A program made the translations under genes and the position numbers. This document shows, piece after piece, positions 25,234 through 33,421 of a stretch of DNA of 64,000 bases. The first letter of the stretch is position 1, and every line of letters starts with the position of its first letter. Source of the DNA: JARRKC01 sp037388505 (GTDB lineage Bacteria; Acidobacteriota; UBA6911; RPQK01; JAPXNP01). The notes beneath the pieces were generated by a model that saw nothing but the letters and a program-made list of their open reading frames with translations, was not told the origin of the DNA and made no database searches. The stretch spans positions 32,870-96,869 of the forward strand of contig JARRKC010000012.1 in assembly GCA_037388505.1 (NCBI GenBank), written 5' to 3'.

Positions 25234-26196
25234 ATGAGCAAATACGAACGGTTCGATCTGGGGCGGACGAAGCGCTACTCGGTGACCGAACGTCCCAGCA
25301 AGGTTTCACTTGAAGCTCTGGGGCAGCCTCCGGCCTCGGATCGGTTGAGTGACTTCCTGGACTGTCTTCCCGATCTTCTGGCCGGCCGGAAACTGAGGCA
25401 ACTGGTCGAGAAGATGCATCGCGCCCGAGAGCTCGGCAAGCCGCTCATCTGGGGTTTTGGGGGGCATGTGATCAAGGTCGGTCTGGGCCCCATCCTGGTC
25501 GACCTGATGGACCGGGGCTTCATCTCGGCCATGGCCACCAATGGTAGCGGCATCATTCATGACTTCGAACTCGCCTGCTGGGGCAAGACCTCCGAGAACG
25601 TCGAACAGCAGCTGGGTACGGGTCAGTTCGGGATGGCCAGCGAGACCGGTCAGTGGATCAATGAAGCGATTTCGAAAGGAGTGGTAGAAGGGAAGGGAAT
25701 TGGTGAGTCCATCGGCTCCTTCCTTGATTCCAGTTCCGCTCGGAATGGTGCCGTTTCGGTTTGCCTGCAGGCATTCCGGCGCCATCTCCCCTTGAGCGTT
25801 CACATGGCTATCGGAACGGACATCATCCACTGTCATCCGGAGGCTTCGGGAGAGGCCCTCGGAGCCGGTTCGATGCGGGATTTCCAGATCTTCACCCAGC
25901 AGGTCTCCCTCATGAACGACGGCGGTGTCTACTTGAACGTGGGTTCGGCGGTGATTCTCCCGGAGGTGTTTCTAAAGGCCGTGACGGTTGTTCGCAGTTC
26001 CGGCCTTTCTTTGAAGGACTTCACGACGGTCGATCTTGACTTCATTCGGCACTATCGTCCCACTCAGAACGTGGTGCAGCGGCCGGTTCAGGAATCGGGA
26101 ACCGGTATCAGTCTGACGGGACATCATGAGCTCATGGTGCCGCTTCTGGCCGCTTTGTTGATCCACAGTGAATCAGCCGGGACCCCCCACCCTTGA
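25234..26196 (+). CDS. conserved protein of unknown function, possibly deoxyhypusine synthase-like fold
   Basis: The 320-residue soluble protein has several motifs that look strongly conserved: WGFGGHVIKVGLGPILVDLM, ATNGSGIIHDFELA, HMAIGTDIIHCHPEASGEAL, GVYLNVGSAVILPEVF and FIRHYRPTQNVVQRP. The Gly-rich GGHVIK and NGSGIIHDFE segments recall the NAD-binding deoxyhypusine synthase fold, but the lysine-containing active-site region of true deoxyhypusine synthases is not recognisable. I do not assign a reaction. The start ATG 25234 was preferred to an upstream frame that runs back into uvrA. The stop overlaps the TTG start of the next glycosyltransferase, so the protein may act with that enzyme. 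Confidence 0.7.
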   Translation: MSKYERFDLGRTKRYSVTERPSKVSLEALGQPPASDRLSDFLDCLPDLLAGRKLRQLVEKMHRARELGKPLIWGFGGHVIKVGLGPILVDLMDRGFISAMATNGSGIIHDFELACWGKTSENVEQQLGTGQFGMASETGQWINEAISKGVVEGKGIGESIGSFLDSSSARNGAVSVCLQAFRRHLPLSVHMAIGTDIIHCHPEASGEALGAGSMRDFQIFTQQVSLMNDGGVYLNVGSAVILPEVFLKAVTVVRSSGLSLKDFTTVDLDFIRHYRPTQNVVQRPVQESGTGISLTGHHELMVPLLAALLIHSESAGTPHP

Positions 26197-26891
26197 GACT
26201 CGGCGTCATCATTCCGGCACTGGACGAAGAGGCCTCCATCGGCGCAGTGATTGACCGCTGCCGTCGGGCCGCCTCTTCGGTCGCGGAGACCAGAATCGTC
26301 ATTGCGGACAACGGCTCCGCGGATCGAACCACGGAAGTGGCTCGCGCTGCCGGAGCGGAGGTCGTCTCGATCCGAGAGCGGGGATATGGTTCGGCCTGCC
26401 TTGCAGCGATCGAACGGTTGGCCACCTGGCCCGATCTCGTTCTCTTTCTAGACGCCGACGGTTCCAGTGCTCCGGAAGAGACTCCGAGGTTGGTTTCACC
26501 CGTACTCTCCGGGAGGGCGGAGCTCAGTCTGGGCTCGAGAACCTCGACCAAGGCGATGACCCTGCCGCAGCGCTGGGGGACCCGACTGGCGGTTCGCCTG
26601 GTCAATCTCATTTGGCGGACTCACTATCGGGATATGGGGCCCTTTCGCTGTATCGAGCGCCGGGCACTCGAGCAGTTGGCGATGCGGGACCGAACCTGGG
26701 GCTGGACGATCGAGATGCAGATCAAGGCGGCCCAGAACCGGTTGAGGGTCGTCGAGGTCCCAGTGTCCTGGAATGCGCGCCTTGGAGGCGCGTCCAAGAT
26801 CAGTGGAACCCTCAGCGGTGTCGTCAGGGCGGGAGCGAGGATCCTGTGGACAGTCGGTCGTCTGGCGGTAACCGATCACTTTGGATTTTAG
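26193..26891 (+). CDS. family 2 glycosyltransferase (DPM1/UppS-like)
   Basis: The 232-residue protein starts at a TTG overlapping the previous stop. GT2 features are present: VIIPALDEEASIGAVID, IADNGSADRT, the metal site LFLDADGSSAP and RDMGPFRCIERRAL with WGWTIEMQIKA. The size and lack of membrane segments fit dolichyl-phosphate mannose synthase-like enzymes that load a sugar onto a polyprenyl phosphate, or a related cytosolic transferase. The last residues (FGF) and stop are part of a TTTGGATTTTAGATTTCCGA stretch at the edge of the next repeat island. Confidence 0.87.
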   Translation: MRLGVIIPALDEEASIGAVIDRCRRAASSVAETRIVIADNGSADRTTEVARAAGAEVVSIRERGYGSACLAAIERLATWPDLVLFLDADGSSAPEETPRLVSPVLSGRAELSLGSRTSTKAMTLPQRWGTRLAVRLVNLIWRTHYRDMGPFRCIERRALEQLAMRDRTWGWTIEMQIKAAQNRLRVVEVPVSWNARLGGASKISGTLSGVVRAGARILWTVGRLAVTDHFGF

Positions 26892-27074
26892 ATTTCCGAT
26901 TTCTGATTTTCGATTCCAGGGCGGCCTGTTGTCGGGGGGGCGCCCAGCTTAATCAGAGGCAGAAAAACGGCGCGTTTTTCATAGGAGATTCTTGACTTGG
27001 ACGATGTCCGGTATTCAGTCTCGCGTTCCCCGACCTCCGACGCCCACCTCAATCGCAAATCGAAAATCGGAAAT
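26889..27074. repeat. AT-richer repeat island between convergent genes
   Basis: The left edge runs GATTTCCGATTTCTGATTTT and the right edge runs AATCGCAAATCGAAAATCGG, which are inverted relatives of each other. The core of about 120 bases shows nothing recognisable. The genes on both sides converge on it, and each carries the motif in the same sense at its 3' end. Confidence 0.6.
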
Positions 27075-27078
27075 GCTC

Positions 27079-27717
27079 TCAGAGTCTCGACACCAGCTCC
27101 CGGTAGGTGTGATCGATCTGCTCCTTCGTATTGGAGAACTCTCCGGAGGTATCGATCACGTAGTCGGCGAAGGTGAGCTTCTGATAGATCGAGAGCTGGC
27201 TCTGGATGCGTTGGAGAGCTTGTTCGCGGGTGAGCCGATCCCGGCGCAAGAGACGACACAGTTGGACTTCCGGCGGGCAAAACGCCACCACGATGACATC
27301 GTAGCGGGAGATGGTGCCGACCTCGATCATCAGAGCGGCATCGACGACGACCAGCCTCGATTTGGCCGTATTGCAGTCGGCGAGTCGCCGATCTTCTTCC
27401 GCCAGGATCCAGGGATGAACGATACGGTTGAGGTCCTGCCGGGCTGACTCGTCCCTGAAAATGAGTTCCCCCAGTCGAGGCCGATCGACATTCCCGTCCG
27501 AGTCAAGGATGTCGGCACCGAATCGATCCACGATCGCCTGATGAGCCGGTTGACCGGGGCGAACCACCTGGCGGGCCAACTTGTCCGCGTCAATGGTATG
27601 GGTTCCCAAATCCCGGAAGCGGCGAAGGATATTCGTCTTCCCGCAGGCGATTCCGCCCGTCAGTCCGATCTTCAGCAACGTATCGGCGGTCTCAGAATCG
27701 GAACTCAACCCATTCAC
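27079..27717 (-). CDS. coaE: dephospho-CoA kinase
   Basis: The 212-residue protein carries the P-loop IGLTGGIACGKTNI, the IDADKLAR motif with the catalytic Asp, the CoA-domain VHPWI and the LLRRDRLTREQALQRI helix, all diagnostic for CoaE. It phosphorylates dephospho-CoA in the last step of coenzyme A synthesis. The first codons overlap the end of the sulfatase-like gene by 26 bases, so the two are probably co-transcribed. The start could lie a few codons later (the family usually starts close to KIGLTGG). Confidence 0.93.
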   Translation of the reverse strand: MNGLSSDSETADTLLKIGLTGGIACGKTNILRRFRDLGTHTIDADKLARQVVRPGQPAHQAIVDRFGADILDSDGNVDRPRLGELIFRDESARQDLNRIVHPWILAEEDRRLADCNTAKSRLVVVDAALMIEVGTISRYDVIVVAFCPPEVQLCRLLRRDRLTREQALQRIQSQLSIYQKLTFADYVIDTSGEFSNTKEQIDHTYRELVSRL

Positions 27718-29329
27718 TCCAGCATGGTGGATCCTGCTTCGGCGATACTCTGATCCGAAAAGGGTTCCACTCCTTCATATTGCTCCAAAGTTCTCTGGGC
27801 AAAGGCCCAAGAACCTGGTGGTTACCCTGCACCTCGTACTCGCCCTCAACATGGTGATCACCAGTGCCGATATCGTATTCGATCAAGTAGGAGGTTTCCA
27901 TATTCCCCTCCCAATCAAAGAGCAGGGCGCCGGTGTGGCGATCATATTCGAGCACGGTTCCGTTTCCGGGGGTGAAGATTCTGGGGCACTGGCTGACCGG
28001 GCCGGTCATGGAGGAGACCGGCGCTGCAGGAAAGAGCTTCCTGGATAGATCGTCGCATTGGGAGAAGAAAGCCGCCATCCGATCCTTCAACTGATCGGCC
28101 ACGTCCGGCTCCTGCCCGATCAGGTTGGTCGTCTCCTTCGGATCGAGGACCAGGTCATAGAGTTCTTCGGTGGAAATGTATTTCCAGCGTCCGACCCTGA
28201 CCGCTCGGATCCATTCGTCTTCGCGGGACTTCGGAGTCTGATTCCCTCCCGATACGGATTCCATGTAGAGCGGGCGGTCGGGACGGCTCTGGAACAGATC
28301 GACACCCTGAACGCCGCGCGGTTTTTCGAAATCGAGGAGGTGCGCGATCGTCGGGAGAACATCGATCTGGCTGACGGGGTCCGAAACGACCAGGCCCGCG
28401 GGAACGTGTCCGGGCCAGGATAGAATCAACGGGATGTGGATCAGTTCCTCGTAGAGCTTGGCGTGCAGCGACGTCGAGGCGTGACCGACGAAGCCGTGGT
28501 CCAGCAGTTCCTCACCATGGTCGGCCGACAAGATGATGAGCGTGGAATCCGTGAGCCCTCTCTCCCGGAGGAGTCCGAGGATCTTCCCAAAGAGACGGTC
28601 CACGCGCCTCATCTCGGCATCGTACAAGGCGTCCAGAATCGGTTTGTCCCCGGGTTCGAACTGAACCGAACCGAAGGGGACGATCGCGCCGTTGAGAACT
28701 GCCCGGATGCCGGGTCGCTGGTCAAGTTCTTCGAGAGGTGCGGGGAGGTCGGATGGATCGGGTGGATGGTAGGGCTGATGGACCATGGTGGTGTGGTACC
28801 AGATGAAGAAGGACTTCCCATCGGCTTGGGCATTCTTCGTCAGCCAGTTCATGATGGCGGAGGATTCACGGTCACCGAGATAGGGGCGGTCGATCGGAGA
28901 GAGTCCGAGATGAAGGTAGTAGGGGGCGAACGTAAAGAAATTCAGGTTAGGCACCTCGTATCCGGCGGCTCGGAACATCTTCGTCAACGTCATCAGGGTC
29001 GGCGATCCCATTCGATCGCGACTGTCGATCCCGTGGACGCGTGGATACAACCCGGTGAGGATCGAGACCAGACCTGGCGCCGTCCAGGCGGAAGTGCTGT
29101 AGGCGTCTTTGAAAATCGTCCCCGACCTTGCCCAGCGGTCGATGTTGGGAGTTGTTTCTCCGCGATAGCCGAAAGTGCCGAACCGGTCGGCACGGCAGGA
29201 GTCGATCGTGAACAGGATCACGTTGGGTTTGGCAACCGCCCAGCCCTGCATGAGGATGAGTGAAAGAACAGCAGCCAGAAGGGGAATTCGCATCGATCGC
29301 AGGGCCATGAATCCTCGAACGGCAAACAT
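27692..29329 (-). CDS. sulfatase/phosphatase-family exported hydrolase
   Basis: I start it at ATG 29329, which follows GGAG with ten bases spacing and gives 545 residues with a signal peptide (RIPLLAAVLSLILMQGWAVA). Alkaline-phosphatase superfamily features follow: NVILFTIDSCRADRFG (metal Asp), SAWTAPGLVSILTGLYP, and ILSADHGEELLDHG. In the nucleophile position, where sulfatases have Cys/Ser in CxPSR, the sequence has Thr (WTAP), as in LtaS-like and other non-formylglycine members. It may therefore be a phosphoglycerol- or phosphoethanolamine-type enzyme, not a sulfatase. The C-terminal 100 residues look like a fibronectin-type beta domain. Longer frames up to 29965 overlap the divergent methyltransferase gene and are rejected. 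Confidence 0.83.
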   Translation of the reverse strand: MFAVRGFMALRSMRIPLLAAVLSLILMQGWAVAKPNVILFTIDSCRADRFGTFGYRGETTPNIDRWARSGTIFKDAYSTSAWTAPGLVSILTGLYPRVHGIDSRDRMGSPTLMTLTKMFRAAGYEVPNLNFFTFAPYYLHLGLSPIDRPYLGDRESSAIMNWLTKNAQADGKSFFIWYHTTMVHQPYHPPDPSDLPAPLEELDQRPGIRAVLNGAIVPFGSVQFEPGDKPILDALYDAEMRRVDRLFGKILGLLRERGLTDSTLIILSADHGEELLDHGFVGHASTSLHAKLYEELIHIPLILSWPGHVPAGLVVSDPVSQIDVLPTIAHLLDFEKPRGVQGVDLFQSRPDRPLYMESVSGGNQTPKSREDEWIRAVRVGRWKYISTEELYDLVLDPKETTNLIGQEPDVADQLKDRMAAFFSQCDDLSRKLFPAAPVSSMTGPVSQCPRIFTPGNGTVLEYDRHTGALLFDWEGNMETSYLIEYDIGTGDHHVEGEYEVQGNHQVLGPLPRELWSNMKEWNPFRIRVSPKQDPPCWSEWVEFRF

Positions 29330-29434
29330 GAACGGGCTTCTCCAGTAAGCCAGAGATCCCGGACGAGTTTTGGGGCCATCGACGTGCTTCCGCGATACCC
29401 CATCCCGTGGTGAAAATGATAGCATCTCGTTCCC

Positions 29435-30154
29435 ATGGCAGCGGGGTACTATGGGATCTTCGAGGCACTGCCGGAATTCCTGAAACGGCGTATTCATCCA
29501 CTCGAATTTGCCATTCGGGATTTCGTGCGGTCCGCCGCGCGCGAGGCTCCCGGTGTGGTGATCGATGCGGGGGCTGGGGAGTCCCGTTTTCGTGACTTCT
29601 TCACGCGCAGTCGATACGTGGGGATCGACCGTGGCATTGGAGATGCGGGATGGGATTACGGCGCTCTCGACGTGATCGCCGATTTGGCTTGGATGCCCGT
29701 TCGCTCTGGAAGTGCCGACCTCGTTCTGAATACCCAGGTGCTCGAACATGTTCCCGACCCGCGCAAGTCGATTGAAGAAATGGCCAGGATGCTGAAACCG
29801 GGCGGCCGTCTCTTCCTGACTGCTCCCCAGGGTTGGCCGGAGCACCAGCAACCCCACGATTTCTTCCGGTTCACCAGGTTCTCGCTCGAAGGCCTCCTCC
29901 GGGACACCGGTTTCTCCCGCTGGGCAATCGATCCCATGGGGGGATACTTTCACTATCTCGGCCACCGTCTTTCCTACATTCCCAAGACCGTGTTCTTCGA
30001 GCGCAGGGGGCTGTGGAGAGTCCTGTTGTTTCCGGCCGAACTCCTGAGCATGGGAACCTTCTGCTTTTTAACGCCTCTGGTCTGCTACTACCTCGATCGC
30101 ATGGATGCGAAGCGGGAGTTCACGCTCGGGTATAGGGTCCGGGCGGTCAAGTGA
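29435..30154 (+). CDS. class I SAM-dependent methyltransferase
   Basis: The 239-residue protein has the SAM-binding motif VVIDAGAGESRFRDFF, the acidic end of the second strand (YVGIDRG), a DLVLNTQVLEHVPDP motif and the MLKPGGRLFLTAPQGWPEHQ segment of type 11 methyltransferases. The C-terminal part (FPAELLSMGTFCFLTPLVCYYL) is hydrophobic and may sit at the membrane. Similar proteins are frequent in polysaccharide clusters, so a sugar or lipid-linked acceptor is plausible. It is divergent from the sulfatase-like gene, and the two starts are 105 bases apart. A GAGATTTACGATTTG repeat motif begins directly after its stop. Confidence 0.85.
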   Translation: MAAGYYGIFEALPEFLKRRIHPLEFAIRDFVRSAAREAPGVVIDAGAGESRFRDFFTRSRYVGIDRGIGDAGWDYGALDVIADLAWMPVRSGSADLVLNTQVLEHVPDPRKSIEEMARMLKPGGRLFLTAPQGWPEHQQPHDFFRFTRFSLEGLLRDTGFSRWAIDPMGGYFHYLGHRLSYIPKTVFFERRGLWRVLLFPAELLSMGTFCFLTPLVCYYLDRMDAKREFTLGYRVRAVK

Positions 30155-30370
30155 ATTTGAGATTTACGATTTGAGCGGAACACGGACCGACACGGACGGA
30201 CACGGACGGACACGGACCGACACGGACCGACACGGACGGGACGATCGCCAATCTCCCAAATCTCTGAAATCCCTCAACCCCTCAACTCCTTAATCCCTCA
30301 ACCCCTTAATCCCTCAATCCCTCACTCCTCAAATTCGCAACTCGTGAATCGGCAATCGGAAATCCCCGCA
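30155..30370. repeat. mirror island with 10-bp tandem array upstream of tmRNA
   Basis: ATTTGAGATTTACGATTTG follows the methyltransferase stop. Six 10-bp units of the CACGGACCGA / CACGGACGGA type run from 30181 to 30240. C-rich units such as CCTCAACCC and TTAATCCCTCA follow to about 30330. The end (30328-30365) has AAATTCGCAA and CAATCGGAAAT. It is organised like the island at 14222-14586. Confidence 0.7.
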
Positions 30371-30420
30371 ACCTTCGGCACCGCTCGGACGTCTTTGATG
30401 GTAGAGTTGCAGCAAAGAAA

Positions 30421-30780
30421 GGGGGCGAACAGGATTCGACGGAAGCAGTTGATGCAGTAGGTGCATGCCGAGGTGGCCGTACCTCGTAAAAAGATGGCCA
30501 ACAAAAAATAAGTGCCAACAATCAGTTAGCCTTAGCTGCGTAACCATCGCAGCCGTTCCACCGATTCAGTTCGCGGGGTCGGCAGGAATGTCATATCAGC
30601 GAACTTGTTGGCGGTTGCCGGTTTTTCCAGGGCGCCGCTGAGACCCTTTCTGGAGAATCGCGCCCGGGTCTCTTGGCCGGTTTCGAATGCCCGGACGCGG
30701 TAAAATCGAAGCCGGATAAGCGTGTAGAGCTTGCTGTTGAAGGCTTTCGGACGTGGGTTCGATTCCCACCGCCTCCACCA
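30421..30780 (+). ncRNA. ssrA: tmRNA (transfer-messenger RNA)
   Basis: The 5' end GGGGGCGAACAGGATTCGAC and the 3' end GTGGGTTCGATTCCCACC-GCCTCCACCA are the two halves of the tRNA-like domain, with an encoded CCA. The acceptor stem GGGGGCG pairs with CGCCTCC and contains the G3:U70 wobble that alanyl-tRNA synthetase reads. The tag frame resumes at GCC (30514) and encodes A-N-N-Q-L-A-L-A-A before TAA (30541-30543), giving a degradation tag with the usual LAA end. The total of about 360 bases fits one-piece bacterial tmRNAs. It rescues ribosomes stalled on broken messages. No smpB is in the window. Confidence 0.95.
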
Positions 30781-30936
30781 ACCCGAGCATTTTGTGGGGA
30801 GTTCCTGCGCTACTGTCTTCTTGACAGGAAGTCCGGGCGCTACTTATACTTATCCGGGTCTGGCATCCGGGGAAAAGAGCTACAAGGGGGAGAGCGTCTG
30901 TTCAGCCGTTTTTTTCCGTCTGGTGGGAGGGGCTCG

Positions 30937-31827
30937 GTGAAGAAGGACTCGAAAGGGGACTTCACCGTCACGATCTCCCGGGCGGACCTCACTTCTGGCC
31001 GATCGTTCAGTGTCTCCGCCAGGCTGCTCGTTTCCGGCTTTCTGGTGGCGTTGTGCTGTTTGACCGGTGTCAGTCTCTCGGCCCTTCATTACTACCGCAT
31101 GTGGATTCGGGCAGGAGACTACTCACGTCTTCGGGTGGAGGTCGATCGGCTCCGGAAACAGGATGAGGGGCTCAAGCTCTCGGCCAAACACCTCAGTGAT
31201 CAACTCTCTGCTCTCCAGGTCACTGCTCAGAAACTCAAGATTCTCTCCGGCTTCGATTCGGATGCGTTGGGAGGCGTGGGCGGACCGGCCAACTCATCGA
31301 ATCCGATCTTGAGTCTCAGCCACAGCGATCTCTCCAGGCACTTCAAGACACTGGATCGGAAACGGATCACCCTTCAGGCTGAGCTCCGTCAGTTGCAGGA
31401 CTATTACACGACCCGGGAAATCCTTGTGGCTTCGACTCCATCCCTCATGCCGGTAAAAGGCTATCCGTCGGATCGTTTCGGGATGAGGAACGATCCATTC
31501 ACCGGGGAACGGGATTTCCATCCCGGTATCGACATCTCGGCGCCCAAGGGGAGCAAGGTGCTGGCGGCCGCCGACGGTTTGGTCGTGTATGCCGGACGAC
31601 GCCTGGGCTACGGGAAGCTCGTGAGCATCGAGCACAAGTTCGGGCTGGTCACACGGTACGGCCATCTGGACCGCTACACGGTGAAGGCAGGCCAGCGGAT
31701 CAAGAAGGGCGATATCATCGGATACGTCGGATCTACGGGAAGGGCAACCGGTTCCCACCTCCATTACGAAGTCCGGCTTCGCAACCAGCCACTCAATCCT
31801 ATCCGCTTCTTCAAAGACACCGAATAG
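30937..31827 (+). CDS. M23 family metallopeptidase with coiled coil
   Basis: The protein is 296 residues from GTG 30937, which has GGGAGGGG six bases upstream. A longer frame reaches back into tmRNA and is rejected. It has a short cytoplasmic start, one membrane segment (LLVSGFLVALCCLTGVSLSA, about 26-46), a coiled coil (about 60-165) and a C-terminal LytM/M23 domain. Zinc-ligand motifs are intact: FHPGIDISAP (His, Asp) and SHLHYEV (HxH). It should cleave peptidoglycan cross-links, or, like other anchored coiled-coil M23 proteins, act in envelope growth and division. It is followed by several hairpins that may end transcription. Confidence 0.9.
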   Translation: MKKDSKGDFTVTISRADLTSGRSFSVSARLLVSGFLVALCCLTGVSLSALHYYRMWIRAGDYSRLRVEVDRLRKQDEGLKLSAKHLSDQLSALQVTAQKLKILSGFDSDALGGVGGPANSSNPILSLSHSDLSRHFKTLDRKRITLQAELRQLQDYYTTREILVASTPSLMPVKGYPSDRFGMRNDPFTGERDFHPGIDISAPKGSKVLAAADGLVVYAGRRLGYGKLVSIEHKFGLVTRYGHLDRYTVKAGQRIKKGDIIGYVGSTGRATGSHLHYEVRLRNQPLNPIRFFKDTE

Positions 31828-32291
31828 CCTCTGAACTGGGACGCCCCGACCTATGGGACCCATAGGTCGAATGGGCCAGGCCCGGTTGTCGGACCTTGTT
31901 CGAATCAAGGTCCCATGAGTCCCATATGTTCCATAGGTCTCAGGCCGTCCCACAATCGGTCGGCCGGAGCAGGGAGGCTGTCGATTTCCCGTCCCCGTCT
32001 CACGACATCTCCTTCCTTTCGAATTTCCACTCCGGCCGCCTTCTCTCCCTCGCACCTTTTGGTCCATTGGTCGCATATCCTCGTAAGTCACAACTGAACA
32101 ATCGGTTACAGCGCCCGAAGCGGATGACGGACAGATGACGGATAATAGATAGTCTCGACAGTGTCCGGAACAATAGTCTGCATGTGTCCGTGACTTTCAA
32201 GCGGCGCAATAACAGGTCTCGACGGAAAAGAGGACCAAGGGCCGCCGGCTAGACTTTTCTGGTTGGCCGGCATCTAAGACGTACGAAGCCC
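31828..32291. repeat. gene-free region with palindromes built on CCTATGGG
   Basis: A perfect 10-bp stem around a single A spans 31848-31868 (arms GACCTATGGG and CCCATAGGTC). A second, 8-bp stem GGACCTTG/CAAGGTCC spans 31891-31913. TCCCATGAG and TCCATAGG units then continue to about 31945, as inverted relatives of the first arm. They may terminate the M23 transcript. From 31950 to 32291 I see no gene. A GGAAC at 32167 could belong to an ECF promoter for the next gene, but the -10 is unconvincing. Confidence 0.6.
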
Positions 32292-32852
32292 ATGCACCAG
32301 ACGGATGAGTATCTCCTGGAAATGGCGATCCAGGGTGACGGGGGATCGTTCGGCGCGCTCGTCCAGCGTTGGGAAGGAAAGATCTACGGATTCATTCGGC
32401 GCTATGTGGGTGATCGGGAGGACGCCCGGGACTTGACCCAGGATACTTTCGTGAAGGCCTATCAGCATCTGGATCGACTCTCGAATCCGGCCTTCTTTTC
32501 TGCGTGGCTTTACAAGATAGCCCTCAATGAATGCCGGATGTGTTTTCGCCGTCAGAAGGGCTCCCGTTCCGTGCCACTGGAAGACACGCAGAAGGAAGTG
32601 GATCAGCGCGAGCGGGAAGAAGTTCTGCCTGATCGGACGTTCGAAGGGAGGGAGCGCCTGCGGCGATTGGAGGAGGCTTTTCAGCTTCTTCCGCCCGAGC
32701 AGCGGGAGGTGATCCTGATGAAGGAGTTTCAGGGACTCCGGTTCCAGGACATTGCCTCTGTTCTGGAAGTCCCATTGTCGACGGCGAAATCGCGTCTCTA
32801 CGTTGGGTTGAAGACGCTGCGTCGACTCATGGAGGAATCGTATGACCTGTGA
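32292..32852 (+). CDS. ECF RNA polymerase sigma factor at the head of the T2SS operon
   Basis: The 186-residue protein has region 2 (FGALVQRWEGKIYGFIRRYV, RDLTQDTFVKAYQHLDRL, FSAWLYKIALNECRMCFRR) and region 4 (LPPEQREVILMKEFQGLRFQ, then PLSTAKSRLYVGLKTLRR). It overlaps the anti-sigma gene by 11 bases. All genes from here to 45698 lie on the same strand with short or negative gaps, so this sigma factor is probably co-transcribed with, and may control, the type II secretion genes. That would be an unusual arrangement and is an inference from gene order. Confidence 0.93.
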   Translation: MHQTDEYLLEMAIQGDGGSFGALVQRWEGKIYGFIRRYVGDREDARDLTQDTFVKAYQHLDRLSNPAFFSAWLYKIALNECRMCFRRQKGSRSVPLEDTQKEVDQREREEVLPDRTFEGRERLRRLEEAFQLLPPEQREVILMKEFQGLRFQDIASVLEVPLSTAKSRLYVGLKTLRRLMEESYDL

Positions 32853-33411
32853 GCAGTGCCGAGAACGCATGATCGATGTGATGTATGGGGAGGAGGTTCC
32901 GCCACGACTCTCCTATGAGTTTTTTGCTCACTTGAACGTCTGCGGCAGTTGCGACCGTGAGTATCGGGAACTTCTGGAGACCCGGGAGGCCCTCGCGGAG
33001 TGGAACCTGCCCGCGAATCTGGGCGGTGAATCGGATTCGGAGGCCTCCGCCGGTCCCTGGTCATCCGGGCGTTGGCGGAAGTGGCTTCCCGATATCGGCC
33101 GGATCGCTGCCGGGATTATGGTGCTCTTCGGAGCCTTTTCTCTACTCCAGTCCGTTGGATTGATTCCGGGGCGGAATCAGCCGGTGAGCGAGAAGCGGGT
33201 CGAGCAGATGGTTCAGGACCTCGTCGTTGCCCGCCAACAGGAGACCTTGAAGGTCATCGGCCAGGCGCTGTTGGACATCAAGGAGGATATGGAGGACCGA
33301 AACAAGGTCAATCTCCAGACGGTTTACGGCGACCTGTATTCTCTCGAGGAGAAATACCTCACGGTTCTGGAAGAGAATAACCAACAACTCAGGCGACTAA
33401 CGAGACGGTGA
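32842..33411 (+). CDS. anti-sigma factor with zinc-finger domain
   Basis: The 189-residue protein opens with the zinc finger MTCEQCRERMIDVMYGEE followed by HLNVCGSCDREY (H-x3-C-x2-C type). One membrane segment (IGRIAAGIMVLFGAFSLL, about 85-105) and a C-terminal extracytoplasmic helix (about 115-185, rich in Gln/Glu/Leu and likely a coiled coil) follow. The pairing with the preceding ECF sigma is direct, with an 11-base overlap. The external coiled coil could sense a secretion-system or envelope signal. Confidence 0.85.
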   Translation: MTCEQCRERMIDVMYGEEVPPRLSYEFFAHLNVCGSCDREYRELLETREALAEWNLPANLGGESDSEASAGPWSSGRWRKWLPDIGRIAAGIMVLFGAFSLLQSVGLIPGRNQPVSEKRVEQMVQDLVVARQQETLKVIGQALLDIKEDMEDRNKVNLQTVYGDLYSLEEKYLTVLEENNQQLRRLTRR

Positions 33412-33421
33412 GGGTGTCACC

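Noticed and set aside
29330..29965. Longer sulfatase start at 29965
   Set aside because: It would run antisense through most of the divergent methyltransferase gene and place the signal peptide more than 200 residues inside the protein.
30673..30936. N-terminal extension of the M23 peptidase to 30673
   Set aside because: It overlaps the 3' half of tmRNA and ignores a well placed ribosome site before GTG 30937.
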